Of a stretch of 20,741 nt of DNA, positions 7,587 to 14,598 are shown piece by piece. The notes beneath the pieces were generated by a model that saw nothing but the letters and a program-made list of their open reading frames with translations, was not told the origin of the DNA and did not search any database. Positions within the stretch are counted from its first letter, which is position 1, and every line of letters starts with the position of its first letter. The stretch comes from GWB1-37-8 sp964603935 (GTDB taxonomy: Bacteria; Patescibacteriota; Microgenomatia; Levybacterales; UBA12049): assembly GCA_964603935.1 (NCBI GenBank), contig CAZRWL010000016.1, forward strand, positions 1-20,741. The letters run 5' to 3'. The translations under genes were made by a program, and so were the position numbers.

Positions 7587-8393
7587 ATGTTTAATGTTTT
7601 AAAAGCATCAGGACAACTTGAATTTTTCAATGAGGGAAAACTGCGGACGTCCATTCAAAGAGCCGGTGTTCCAAGCGAACTTCAGAACAACGCAATAAAT
7701 CATATAAAGTCAAAATTGCGCGAAGGAATCCCGACTTCTGAAATTTACAAACATATTGTAGAATTTTTGGGCAAATCGGCTCACCCTTTTACCCGCGCAA
7801 AATATAGCTTGAAACAGGCGATTATGGATTTTGGGCCGACAGGCTTTCCTTTCGAAGATTACGTTTCTGAATTGTTAAGAGCTGACGGATATCAAACGAA
7901 AGTCAGGCAAATTCTACAGGGAAAATGTATCACTCATGAAATAGATGTAGTTGCGCAAAAAAATAATATTAAGTCAATGATCGAATGTAAATTCCATAGC
8001 GATCCCGGCATAAAATGTCATGTTCATGTTTCCTTATATTCCAAAGCAAGATTTGACGACATTAAAGAGAAAAATCAGCTTAATGACGCTTGGGTTGTAA
8101 CCAATACCAAACTTACGCCCGAAGCATTAAATTATGCGCTTTGCAGTAATATGAAAATTATAGGATGGGACTATCCAAAAGGACAAGGCTTGCAGGATAT
8201 TATCGAGAAACACAAGCTGTATCCAATCACAACTATTGCAAACCTAACGCAAAATCAAAAACAAATCCTTGCACAAAACCATGTTGTCATGGCAAGGGAC
8301 ATCTGCAAAAATTCCTCTGTGCTGGATATTTTAGGTTTGCCTGCTGACAAAAAGAATTCAATCGTTTCCGAATGCCAGTTCCTCCGCGGATAA
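7587..8393 (+). CDS. ATP-cone plus Mrr-like restriction endonuclease domain protein
   Basis: This 268-residue protein has three parts. Residues 1-85 look like an ATP-cone (V.KASGQLEFFNEGKL..SI.RAGV, then SAHPFTRAKYSLKQAI), a nucleotide-sensing module best known from ribonucleotide reductase and NrdR. Residues 88-185 look like an Mrr/PD-(D/E)xK nuclease: FEDYVSELLRADGY, then E118-I-D120 and E133-C-K135, the expected metal-binding set. The last ~50 residues (LTQNQKQIL...VLDILGLPADKKNSIVSEC) resemble a helix-hairpin-helix DNA-binding end. Related fusions occur in Bacteroidetes and CPR genomes. A DNA-cleaving role gated by nucleotides is inferred; no methyltransferase is nearby, so it need not be a restriction system. 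It ends 3 bases from the dinB stop, convergently, with tandem TAA TAA stops. Confidence 0.8.
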   Translation: MFNVLKASGQLEFFNEGKLRTSIQRAGVPSELQNNAINHIKSKLREGIPTSEIYKHIVEFLGKSAHPFTRAKYSLKQAIMDFGPTGFPFEDYVSELLRADGYQTKVRQILQGKCITHEIDVVAQKNNIKSMIECKFHSDPGIKCHVHVSLYSKARFDDIKEKNQLNDAWVVTNTKLTPEALNYALCSNMKIIGWDYPKGQGLQDIIEKHKLYPITTIANLTQNQKQILAQNHVVMARDICKNSSVLDILGLPADKKNSIVSECQFLRG

Positions 8394-8396
8394 TAA

Positions 8397-9665
8397 TTAA
8401 ATATTTTCTGCTGCTAATTTCGCTCTTTCGTATCTATCTGCCATGTAGCCGTTGGGGACTGTTGTTAACTTGTCAGCATATAACAAAAACCCATTGCGGA
8501 TAGCATGATCTCCAAAACGCTCATTAATTCTATCAATAACTTTTTGTACTTTTTCTTTTTTATTATTCACGTCAAACAAGGAAAGCGGAACATCTTCTGA
8601 TTTTTTTAAATTTCCCACCCAAACTCCAATCTGCCGCACATAAATTCCATTGCCTCCAAGTCTATTATCAAGGTCGGTCCTTGTGCTAAGGACCGACCTT
8701 GACAGGCACAAGCGGAAGATGTCCGAACCTTTGTTAAAATAAAACTGAAAGGTTTTTTGTCTATGAAAATTTTCCGAACCCCTCAAATATATTCCAATAG
8801 TCCTGGCTTTTTTATTAAGTCTTCTTAACTTAATGCCAACTTCCTCGCATAACTCATAAATATTTTGCATTATGATTTTTTTATCGTATTCATTTTGGGG
8901 AAGACAATAATTTCGTCCAACAGATTTGACATCAACGGGATTTGCATAAGGATTAACCGGACTGTCATCAATTCCCATTCCAATATTTTTAAGAATGTGA
9001 GAATAAGCTTCTCCGAATTCTTTCTGCAAAATGATAATTGGAGCATCCCGCAATTGCAAAAGATTATAAATGCCGATTTCATTAAGTCTTAATTTAATTC
9101 TTTCCCCAATTCCGCAGACATCGGTAAGTTTTGCATCTTTATAAACTTCATTGATATCTTCTTTTTTTATTTCAAAAACTCCGTTAGGCTTTTTTAGTCC
9201 CGATGCAAGCTTGGCCAGCATTTTATTATGAGAAATGCCAACTGAAACAGTTATAAACTCTCCGATTTCTTTTCTAATTCTTTTTTTAATCTTTTCGATA
9301 ATTCCATATGTCCCGCCAAACAAATGCAGTGTCGAAGTCGCATCCATAAAGACTTCATCAATTGAGAAAAGCTCAACGAGCGGGGAATAATCTTTGCAGA
9401 TATTCAAAAACTTCTTGGAAATTTCAAAATATTTAACAAAATCTGCTTTTACCAAAATTAGTGAGGGACAAAGTTTGTAAGCCTCCCATGACCTCGTTCC
9501 TGTTTTGATCCCTAATTTTTTTGCTTCTCTGCTTGATGCGATAATACAGGTTCTGCCATTGGCAGCAGTAACTCCGACAGGCTTATTGCGCAAAAGGGGA
9601 TTGTCTTGCTGTTCAACGCTTGCAAAAAAACTATCAAAATCAATATGCAGGATAACTTTGTCCAT
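8397..9665 (-). CDS. dinB: Y-family DNA polymerase (DinB/Pol IV)
   Basis: This low-fidelity polymerase copies past damaged bases. The catalytic carboxylates are present: D9 in HIDFDSFFASVEQ and D103/E104 in SIDEVFMD. F13 is the probable steric gate. The thumb helix-hairpin-helix (TDVCGIGERIKLRL, about 181-194) and the little-finger segment (YVRQIGVWVGNL, about 342-353) follow. At 422 residues it is longer than E. coli Pol IV and near UmuC in size. Part of the extra length is a 12-residue stretch (about 322-333) encoded by a perfect 35-bp hairpin. No beta-clamp motif is obvious beyond PLSLF (about 360-364), which is a good candidate. The ATG at 9665 is 6 bases from a TATTCT box. It is divergent from typA; no LexA box was recognised. 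Confidence 0.93.
   Translation of the reverse strand: MDKVILHIDFDSFFASVEQQDNPLLRNKPVGVTAANGRTCIIASSREAKKLGIKTGTRSWEAYKLCPSLILVKADFVKYFEISKKFLNICKDYSPLVELFSIDEVFMDATSTLHLFGGTYGIIEKIKKRIRKEIGEFITVSVGISHNKMLAKLASGLKKPNGVFEIKKEDINEVYKDAKLTDVCGIGERIKLRLNEIGIYNLLQLRDAPIIILQKEFGEAYSHILKNIGMGIDDSPVNPYANPVDVKSVGRNYCLPQNEYDKKIIMQNIYELCEEVGIKLRRLNKKARTIGIYLRGSENFHRQKTFQFYFNKGSDIFRLCLSRSVLSTRTDLDNRLGGNGIYVRQIGVWVGNLKKSEDVPLSLFDVNNKKEKVQKVIDRINERFGDHAIRNGFLLYADKLTTVPNGYMADRYERAKLAAENI
8668..8702 (-). repeat. Perfect 35-bp palindrome inside dinB
   Basis: A 15-bp perfect arm (TCAAGGTCGGTCCTT, 8668-8682), a 5-base spacer and the exact inverted arm (8688-8702). Read in the dinB frame it gives SRSVLSTRTDLD (residues about 322-333), just before the conserved YVRQI strand. 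It has no stop in the coding frame. I read it as an inserted palindromic element. Confidence 0.8.
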
Positions 9666-9671
9666 GCTTTA

Positions 9672-9700
9672 AGAATAATGGAAAAATATACGAAAAACAA
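9672..9700 (-). promoter_or_regulatory. Promoter of dinB
   Basis: TTGTTT (9695-9700) and TATTCT (9672-9677) on the minus strand are 17 bases apart. The ATG follows the -10 box by 6 bases. Both boxes are imperfect. Confidence 0.4.
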
Positions 9701-9748
9701 TAGAACAAAATACGACAGCTCGGATCAGAAATATTCAGATTTAAAGTG

Positions 9749-9757
9749 TGATATAAT
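9749..9757 (+). promoter_or_regulatory. Extended -10 promoter of typA
   Basis: TGATATAAT is identical to the boxes of maf and the HAD gene. Here it lies 37 bases upstream of the ATG instead of 6-7. The predicted start (about 9764) falls at the foot of the leader hairpin. Confidence 0.6.
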
Positions 9758-9765
9758 ATAAATTG

Positions 9766-9794
9766 CAGGTCAGAGTAATTCTGCCTGTTTTTTT
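9766..9794 (+). terminator. Terminator-like hairpin filling the typA leader
   Basis: CAGG-T-CAGA, a GTAAT loop and TCTG-CCTG form an 8-bp stem with one bulged T. Seven Ts (9788-9794) follow directly, and the ATG comes next at 9795. It has the form of an intrinsic terminator between promoter and start codon. No plus-strand gene lies upstream that it could serve. Attenuation or mRNA protection are possible roles. Confidence 0.6.
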
Positions 9795-11609
9795 ATGAAT
9801 TCGCAAAATATTAGAAATATTGCTGTTATTGCTCACGTTGACCACGGGAAAACGACACTTGTGGATTTCATGCTCAAGCAGTTTAACGCTTTTCGCGCCA
9901 ATGAAGCGGAAATGAGCCAAACAACTATTCTTGACTCAAATCCCCTGGAAAGAGAACGCGGAATTACAATTCTGGCAAAAAATACTGCGATAAATTACAA
10001 AGATTATAAGATAAATATTATCGACACTCCGGGACATGCGGATTTTTCAGGAGAAGTGGAAAGAACTTTGAATATGGCAGACGGCGCGCTGCTCATTATT
10101 GACGCTTTGGAAGGCCCGATGCCGCAGACAAAATTCGTCCTAAAAAAAGCTCTCGGAATGGGCATAAAAGTAATTGTTATTATCAATAAGATCGACAAAA
10201 AACTTGCGGACATTAAGAATTCTTTTGAAAAAACCAATGATTTATTTCTGGAACTGGCGACTGATTCGGAACAATTAAATTTTCCTGTTTTGTATGCGAT
10301 AGGACGTGAAGGAAAAGCCGCGGTGAAACTGGAAGATATTCAGACAAGCGCAAATTTAGATCCAATCATGCAGACAATCGTAAGCTATATTCCGGCTCCG
10401 ACAGTTGAAGAAGGCCCTTTCAAAATGATTGCAACTGCTTTGGATTTTGACACACATAAAGGAAAACACGTGATCGGAAAAATAAGGAGTGGGTCTTTGG
10501 AAAAGGGACAATCGGTTGTTTCAATTAACGCGAAAAATGAAAAAATTCCGGCCAAAATAGAGAATATTTTCATTAACCGCGGTCTGAAAAAAGACGAGGT
10601 TGAAAAAGTTGAAGCTGGAGAAATAGTTGACATAACAGGTGTTGACAACGTAACAATTGGGGACACAATTACCGACCCAAACAACTCTGTCGCTCTTCCA
10701 AGAATATCAATAGAAGAGCCTACAATTAAAATTTCGGTTTTTGCAAACACGTCCCCATTTGCGGGAAAAGAAGGAAAATATTCAAATTCCCGCCAGGTTT
10801 ACGAAAGACTTGTCAAGGAGCTGGAAACAAATGTCAGTCTTAGACTCGAAGTTATAGAAGATAAATTTGTTGTTTCAGGCCGCGGTGAGTTACATTTATC
10901 AGTGATGATTGAGACATTAAGACGCGAGGGTTATGAATTTCAGGTTGGAAAACCTGAGGTAATTACAAAAATCGTTAATGGGGCGGAAATGGAACCGGTT
11001 GAAGATTTGATAATTGATGTTCCGGATGAATTTCAGGGGGTGGTATCCAAAGAGCTGGGAGAAAGACGCGCAAACATGACCAATATGAATGCCGATGGCA
11101 AAGGAAATACGAGATTCGAGTACAAAATTCCATCCAAAAATCTTTTGGGCTTAAGAAATATCCTGTTAACCAATACCAAGGGAACTGCTGTAATAAATAC
11201 AATGTTCGATAAGTACGAACGCTTAACCCCTGCGCTTCCCAAAATCAGAAACGGAGTTTTAATCGCGTCAGAGCCGGGCGTTGCTTTAACTTTTGGTCTG
11301 GAAAATGCGCAGGGACGAGGTATTACTTTTGTCGATCCCGGAACGCCAGTCTATGCAGGAATGATTATCGGACTTAATTCAAGAGGCGATGATATTGAAA
11401 TTAATGTTGCCAAAGGAAAACATTTGACCAATATGAGATCTGCAAATGCGGATATCGCGATTGCCTTAACTCCGCCTTTGAAAATGAGTCTTGAACAATA
11501 CCTGGATTTTTTGGAAGAAGATGAACTTTTGGAAGTAACGCCAAAAAGCCTAAGGTTAAGAAAAAAATTCCTCTCCAGAATTGACCGCGTCCGCGCCACA
11601 AGAAATTAA
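9795..11609 (+). CDS. typA: Ribosome-associated GTPase TypA/BipA
   Basis: This translational GTPase of the EF-G/LepA class binds the ribosome and is linked to large-subunit assembly and stress or cold adaptation. The 604-residue length is normal. G-domain motifs are all present: AHVDHGKT (13-20), ERGITI (54-59), DTPGHADF (77-84) and NKID (131-134). ERGITILAKN is diagnostic of TypA over EF-G. The C-terminal part carries the family blocks GRGELHLSVMIETLRREGYE and the final domain with KGKHLTNMRSANAD. The start is fixed by the first ATG after the leader hairpin and by the conserved NIRNIAVIAHVDHGKT opening. It is transcribed alone, divergent from dinB. Confidence 0.97.
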   Translation: MNSQNIRNIAVIAHVDHGKTTLVDFMLKQFNAFRANEAEMSQTTILDSNPLERERGITILAKNTAINYKDYKINIIDTPGHADFSGEVERTLNMADGALLIIDALEGPMPQTKFVLKKALGMGIKVIVIINKIDKKLADIKNSFEKTNDLFLELATDSEQLNFPVLYAIGREGKAAVKLEDIQTSANLDPIMQTIVSYIPAPTVEEGPFKMIATALDFDTHKGKHVIGKIRSGSLEKGQSVVSINAKNEKIPAKIENIFINRGLKKDEVEKVEAGEIVDITGVDNVTIGDTITDPNNSVALPRISIEEPTIKISVFANTSPFAGKEGKYSNSRQVYERLVKELETNVSLRLEVIEDKFVVSGRGELHLSVMIETLRREGYEFQVGKPEVITKIVNGAEMEPVEDLIIDVPDEFQGVVSKELGERRANMTNMNADGKGNTRFEYKIPSKNLLGLRNILLTNTKGTAVINTMFDKYERLTPALPKIRNGVLIASEPGVALTFGLENAQGRGITFVDPGTPVYAGMIIGLNSRGDDIEINVAKGKHLTNMRSANADIAIALTPPLKMSLEQYLDFLEEDELLEVTPKSLRLRKKFLSRIDRVRATRN

Positions 11610-11643
11610 TTCGTTTTTCTAGCCACAAAAAACATCTCGCATC

Positions 11644-11695
11644 CTTAGGTTCAGATACAAAATAACCCCCGGTGTTGACTAGCTTCGAACCTAAG
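11644..11695. repeat. Intergenic inverted-repeat element after typA
   Basis: CTTAGGTTC (11644-11652) is repeated in inverse as GAACCTAAG (11687-11695), enclosing 34 bases that include a CCCCCGG tract and TTGACT. It lies in the 143-bp gap between typA and the HAD gene. It may be a small mobile palindrome or an RNA structure. It has no U tract, so it is not a clear terminator. Confidence 0.45.
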
Positions 11696-11737
11696 AATAT
11701 TGCCTTGAATATCTGTTTAAAAGTTATCGCCGAAGAA

Positions 11738-11746
11738 TGATATAAT
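11738..11746 (+). promoter_or_regulatory. Extended -10 promoter of the HAD-rarA operon
   Basis: TGATATAAT ends 6 bases before the ATG at 11753, predicting a leaderless mRNA. The element is the same 9 bases as for maf and typA. Confidence 0.65.
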
Positions 11747-11752
11747 CACCCC

Positions 11753-12571
11753 ATGACGGGAAAAATAGTTAAAACCGCTTGGGTTTTTGATGCTGACGGG
11801 GTAATTGTTGATCTTTCTGAAAAGAAGACTGAATCAAAAATTTTAGATTTTATTGCAGGAAGACTTAAGCTTGAAGAGCCAGTTGCTTTTAACACAGGCA
11901 GATCTGTTGCTTGGATGATTGACCAAGTTATAAACCCACTTCTTGCAAGAATAAAAGACAAAAGAATACTAAGAAGACTTTTTGTTTCGGGAGAAAAGGG
12001 TGGAGCATGGTTTACGATAAACACGGATGGAAGTAAAAATATCCAGATTGACGAATCTCTTCGTATTTCTGATTCTCTTCATGAAAAAATTCAAAATTTC
12101 ATTGCGGAAACCAGTCCCGAAGCCTTGGGGGAATACGAAAAAAAGTTAACCATGATTTCTTTCGAAATGACAACCGGGTTTAGTTACGAAAAATTTAAAA
12201 TAATTCAGAAAAAGTTAACTCAAGAAATAAATGAACTAGTAAAAAGAACTGGACTAAGAGATGATTTAAGAGTTGACCCTACAAGAGCTGCGATTGATAT
12301 TGAGAATCAACGTGTTGGTAAAGGTTTTGCGATGGGAATAATTTTGCAGTGGATGAAGGAAATGGAATTAACTCCGCAAAAAATAATTACATTTGGAGAC
12401 AGTAAATCTGATTTTGAAATGGCGCAAAAAGCTTATAAAAAAGGCTTTCAGACAGAATTTGTTTATGTTGGCGGGGATACCACATTTAAGAACATCAAAA
12501 CAGAAATCCCAATTATAATCCCAAAAAGCAAATTTGAAAAAGGAACTCTGGAGTTTTTGCAAACTTTATGA
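11753..12571 (+). CDS. HAD-superfamily phosphatase (Cof/SPP-like)
   Basis: The 272-residue protein has the haloacid dehalogenase motifs in order. Motif I is F-D13-A-D15-G-V-I-V-D with D13 as nucleophile, motif II is NTGRS (47-51), motif III is the lysine in RVGKGFAM (K190), and motif IV is GDSKSD (215-220). The cap between about 80 and 180 is of the C2 type found in Cof, sucrose-phosphate phosphatase and trehalose-6-phosphate phosphatase relatives. The substrate is probably a small phosphorylated metabolite such as a sugar phosphate and cannot be fixed from sequence. The TGA stop overlaps the rarA start (ATGA), so the two are translationally coupled. Confidence 0.85.
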   Translation: MTGKIVKTAWVFDADGVIVDLSEKKTESKILDFIAGRLKLEEPVAFNTGRSVAWMIDQVINPLLARIKDKRILRRLFVSGEKGGAWFTINTDGSKNIQIDESLRISDSLHEKIQNFIAETSPEALGEYEKKLTMISFEMTTGFSYEKFKIIQKKLTQEINELVKRTGLRDDLRVDPTRAAIDIENQRVGKGFAMGIILQWMKEMELTPQKIITFGDSKSDFEMAQKAYKKGFQTEFVYVGGDTTFKNIKTEIPIIIPKSKFEKGTLEFLQTL

Positions 12572-13800
12572 ATTTAGCGTATAGATTAAGACCTCAAAAC
12601 CTCAATGAATTTTTTGGACAGGAACATTTGGTCGGGCCGGATAAAATTTTGCGGAAAATGATCGAAGGCAAAACTCTTTTTTCCATGATTTTGTGGGGAC
12701 CCCCGGGGTCAGGAAAAACAACTCTGGCAAATATCATCGCCAAAGAAAGTAATGCAAGTTTCCATGCATTATCCGCAACGGAAACAGGAAAAGCAGAACT
12801 AAGAGAGATCCTTCGCTCCGCTCAGAATGACATTAAGAAAAGCAAAAAAACTATTTTATTTATAGACGAGATTCATCGGTGGAATAAATCCCAACAGGAT
12901 TCATTATTGCCGCATGTTGAATCGGGATTAATAACTTTAATTGGCGCCACAACTGAAAATCCTTCTTTTGAAGTTATTAGTCCGCTTCTTTCCCGCTGCA
13001 GAGTTTTTGTTTTAAAAGGATTAGATGAGATAAATCTGGAAAAGATTTTAGACATGGCCTTAAAAGACAATAAAAAAGGTTTGGGAAAGCGCGGAAAAAC
13101 AATTACAAGTGACGCTAAAGAATTATTAATCAGGCTTTGCGGACAAGACGCCAGAATAATGTTAAACGCCTTGGAAATTGCCGTAACTAATTTTAAAAGA
13201 AAGGAAATAACTCCGGAAATAATTAAAGAAGTTTTTCAGACCAGATCCGCAGGATTGTACGACAAAAAAGCGGATGAACATTACAATATAATCAGCGCTT
13301 ATATAAAATCCATGCGAGGGTCCGACCCTGACGCTAGCCTGTATTATTTAGCGCGAATGCTGGAAAACGGGGAAGACCCGAAATTTATCGCCAGACGCAT
13401 GATTATTTTCGCTTCCGAAGATATCGGGCTGGCGGATAGGGGAGCATTGATTCAGGCAAATTCTGCTTTTGAAGCAGTGTATAAAATCGGCATGCCGGAA
13501 GCCCAACTTATTTTAGCTCACGCGACTTTATATTTGGCAACTGCAAAAAAATCCCGCGCAGTTGCTAATGCGCTGGGAAAAGCCAAAGAAGCAGTTTATG
13601 AGTTTCCCAATGAGCCGATTCCTCTTCACCTAAGAAACCTGCCTCGCCTGCCGGGAGGCAAGGCGGGTGCTCCAACAAAATTAATGAAAAATCTAGGCTA
13701 TGCAAAAAACTATACCTGGAGCGATAAATATGTTGGTCCTGAAAATAATAAATCTTTTTTACCGGAAAAACTAAAGAACAGAAAATTCTTCAACCCCTAG
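12568..13800 (+). CDS. rarA: Replication-associated recombination protein RarA/MgsA (clamp-loader-like AAA+ ATPase)
   Basis: This AAA+ ATPase acts at stalled replication forks. The 410-residue protein starts with RLRPQNLNEFFGQEHLVG. Walker A is GPPGSGKT (44-51), Walker B is LFIDEIHR (97-104), sensor 1 is GATTENPSFE, and the tetramerisation domain follows (SAYIKSMRGSDPDASLYYLARM). Two pieces of foreign-looking DNA lie in frame. Residues 79-88 (REILRSAQND) are encoded by a known type of dispersed repeat. Residues 358-367 (LPRLPGGKAG) are encoded by a 30-bp palindrome that splits the conserved LHLRN-APTKLMK block. All catalytic residues are intact. The start overlaps the HAD stop by ATGA. Confidence 0.95.
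   Translation: MNLAYRLRPQNLNEFFGQEHLVGPDKILRKMIEGKTLFSMILWGPPGSGKTTLANIIAKESNASFHALSATETGKAELREILRSAQNDIKKSKKTILFIDEIHRWNKSQQDSLLPHVESGLITLIGATTENPSFEVISPLLSRCRVFVLKGLDEINLEKILDMALKDNKKGLGKRGKTITSDAKELLIRLCGQDARIMLNALEIAVTNFKRKEITPEIIKEVFQTRSAGLYDKKADEHYNIISAYIKSMRGSDPDASLYYLARMLENGEDPKFIARRMIIFASEDIGLADRGALIQANSAFEAVYKIGMPEAQLILAHATLYLATAKKSRAVANALGKAKEAVYEFPNEPIPLHLRNLPRLPGGKAGAPTKLMKNLGYAKNYTWSDKYVGPENNKSFLPEKLKNRKFFNP
12803..12832 (-). repeat. Dispersed-repeat copy within rarA
   Basis: The stretch contains GATCCTTCGCTCCGCTCAG followed by AATGACA. On the minus strand this is the TCATTCTGAGCGGAGCGAAG repeat I recall as scattered through many unrelated bacterial genomes, often seen as a false HSERSEES peptide. 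Here it encodes part of the helix before Walker B. Confidence 0.6.
13638..13667. repeat. 30-bp palindrome inserted in rarA
   Basis: Fifteen base pairs are centred between 13652 and 13653: 12 Watson-Crick, one G-T and two mismatches. It is rich in CCTGCC/GGCAGG-type words, unlike the AT-rich surroundings. It corresponds to 10 extra codons (13639-13668) compared with E. coli RarA, where HLRN is followed directly by APTKLMK. Confidence 0.8.
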
Positions 13801-13803
13801 CAA

Positions 13804-13832
13804 TTGACAAGCTTCTGTATCTATGTGATGAT
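13804..13832 (+). promoter_or_regulatory. Promoter of the second PsbP-like gene
   Basis: A consensus TTGACA (13804-13809), a 17-base spacer and GATGAT (13827-13832) end 7 bases before the ATG at 13840. The -35 starts 4 bases after the rarA stop codon. Confidence 0.55.
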
Positions 13833-13839
13833 TTTATTA

Positions 13840-14499
13840 ATGGACAATCAAACATTTTTTTCAAAATTAAAAATATTTTTGTCGGCCAACAAATTTACAA
13901 TTATATTTATTGCTGTTTTAACCGCAGCGTCCTTTAGTACAACAGGATATTTGTTAATCGCAAGCAATAAAACTCCTGAGCAGAATAAACTTCCCCAAGA
14001 AAACACTGTTCCGCTTGCGCCCGAAACATCCCCTCCGCAAGAAGCAATGCTCGCTTCACCAACGCCCGCTCCGACAGCAAAGCCAGCTGTCCCCGCCATT
14101 GACCCAACAGCTTCATGGAGCGCATATGTTAGCACCAAATATTCTTACTCCGTAAAATATCCTCCGAACTGGGATGCGAAAATAACTACCCAGTCAGATC
14201 CGAAAATTCTGGAATACGTTGTTTTTAACCCCGTAGCAACAAAAGCAGGAACCCTGTCAATAACTCTTTCCTATGGAACCCGAACAAACAAAGAGGCTCT
14301 GGCTTTAGACCCGCAAATAGGGGAATCTATGCTTGTCGCATCCGTAAGTGCCACAAAGAAAAACAGCAAAGATTCCAATGGGTACAAAGCCACAAATGTT
14401 ATTGTTCCTTTCGGCTCAAATACACTTATTTTCAATGCCAAAGACGCTTTTGCCAGCCTTTTTAACCAAATGTTATCCACCCTCAAACTAACCAAGTAG
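13840..14499 (+). CDS. Membrane-anchored PsbP-like protein
   Basis: This 219-residue protein has a short cytoplasmic start and one membrane segment (about 19-42). A 50-residue linker rich in Pro, Ala, Thr and Glu follows, then an extracellular domain opening with WSAYVSTKYSYSVKYPPNW. The YS.KYP..W motif is typical of PsbP/Mog1-fold proteins. The gene at the left edge has the same plan and motif. No catalytic residues are recognisable and the role is unknown. The open frame can be extended to a TTG at 13804, but that triplet is the -35 box. The ATG at 13840 lies 7 bases from the -10 box and gives the best N-terminus; an ATG at 13828 is an alternative. A secreted wall-spanning protein is inferred from the linker. 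Confidence 0.8.
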   Translation: MDNQTFFSKLKIFLSANKFTIIFIAVLTAASFSTTGYLLIASNKTPEQNKLPQENTVPLAPETSPPQEAMLASPTPAPTAKPAVPAIDPTASWSAYVSTKYSYSVKYPPNWDAKITTQSDPKILEYVVFNPVATKAGTLSITLSYGTRTNKEALALDPQIGESMLVASVSATKKNSKDSNGYKATNVIVPFGSNTLIFNAKDAFASLFNQMLSTLKLTK

Positions 14500-14512
14500 C
14501 AAAGTTTGATTT

Positions 14513-14562
14513 GGGGCGACTGGCTGGACTTACTTCGTACCACCTCCAGAAATTCGATCCCA
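14513..14562. other. GC-richer intergenic segment of unknown nature
   Basis: Between the PsbP-like gene and the second ABC gene there is a segment beginning GGGGCGACTGGC and ending TTCGATCCC. Inside it CTGGA (14524-14528) and TCCAG (14545-14549) can pair. It resembles tRNA-derived or repeat DNA in composition, but no cloverleaf can be drawn. Confidence 0.25.
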
Positions 14563-14582
14563 TTATAACACTCCCTAGCTTT

Positions 14583-14591
14583 TGATATACT
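14583..14591 (+). promoter_or_regulatory. Extended -10 promoter of the second ABC gene
   Basis: TGATATACT is an extended -10 with one mismatch and ends 7 bases before the ATG at 14599. No clear -35 is seen. Confidence 0.55.
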
Positions 14592-14598
14592 TCAAGTA

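Noticed and set aside
9666..9794. LexA operator upstream of dinB
   Set aside because: No GAAC-N4-GTTC or CTG-N10-CAG site could be found in the dinB-typA gap. SOS control is not supported by sequence here.
12700..12715. Palindrome GACCCCCGGGGTC in rarA
   Set aside because: It encodes the conserved Walker A residues GPPGS and has no insertion in the protein alignment, so it is a codon coincidence.
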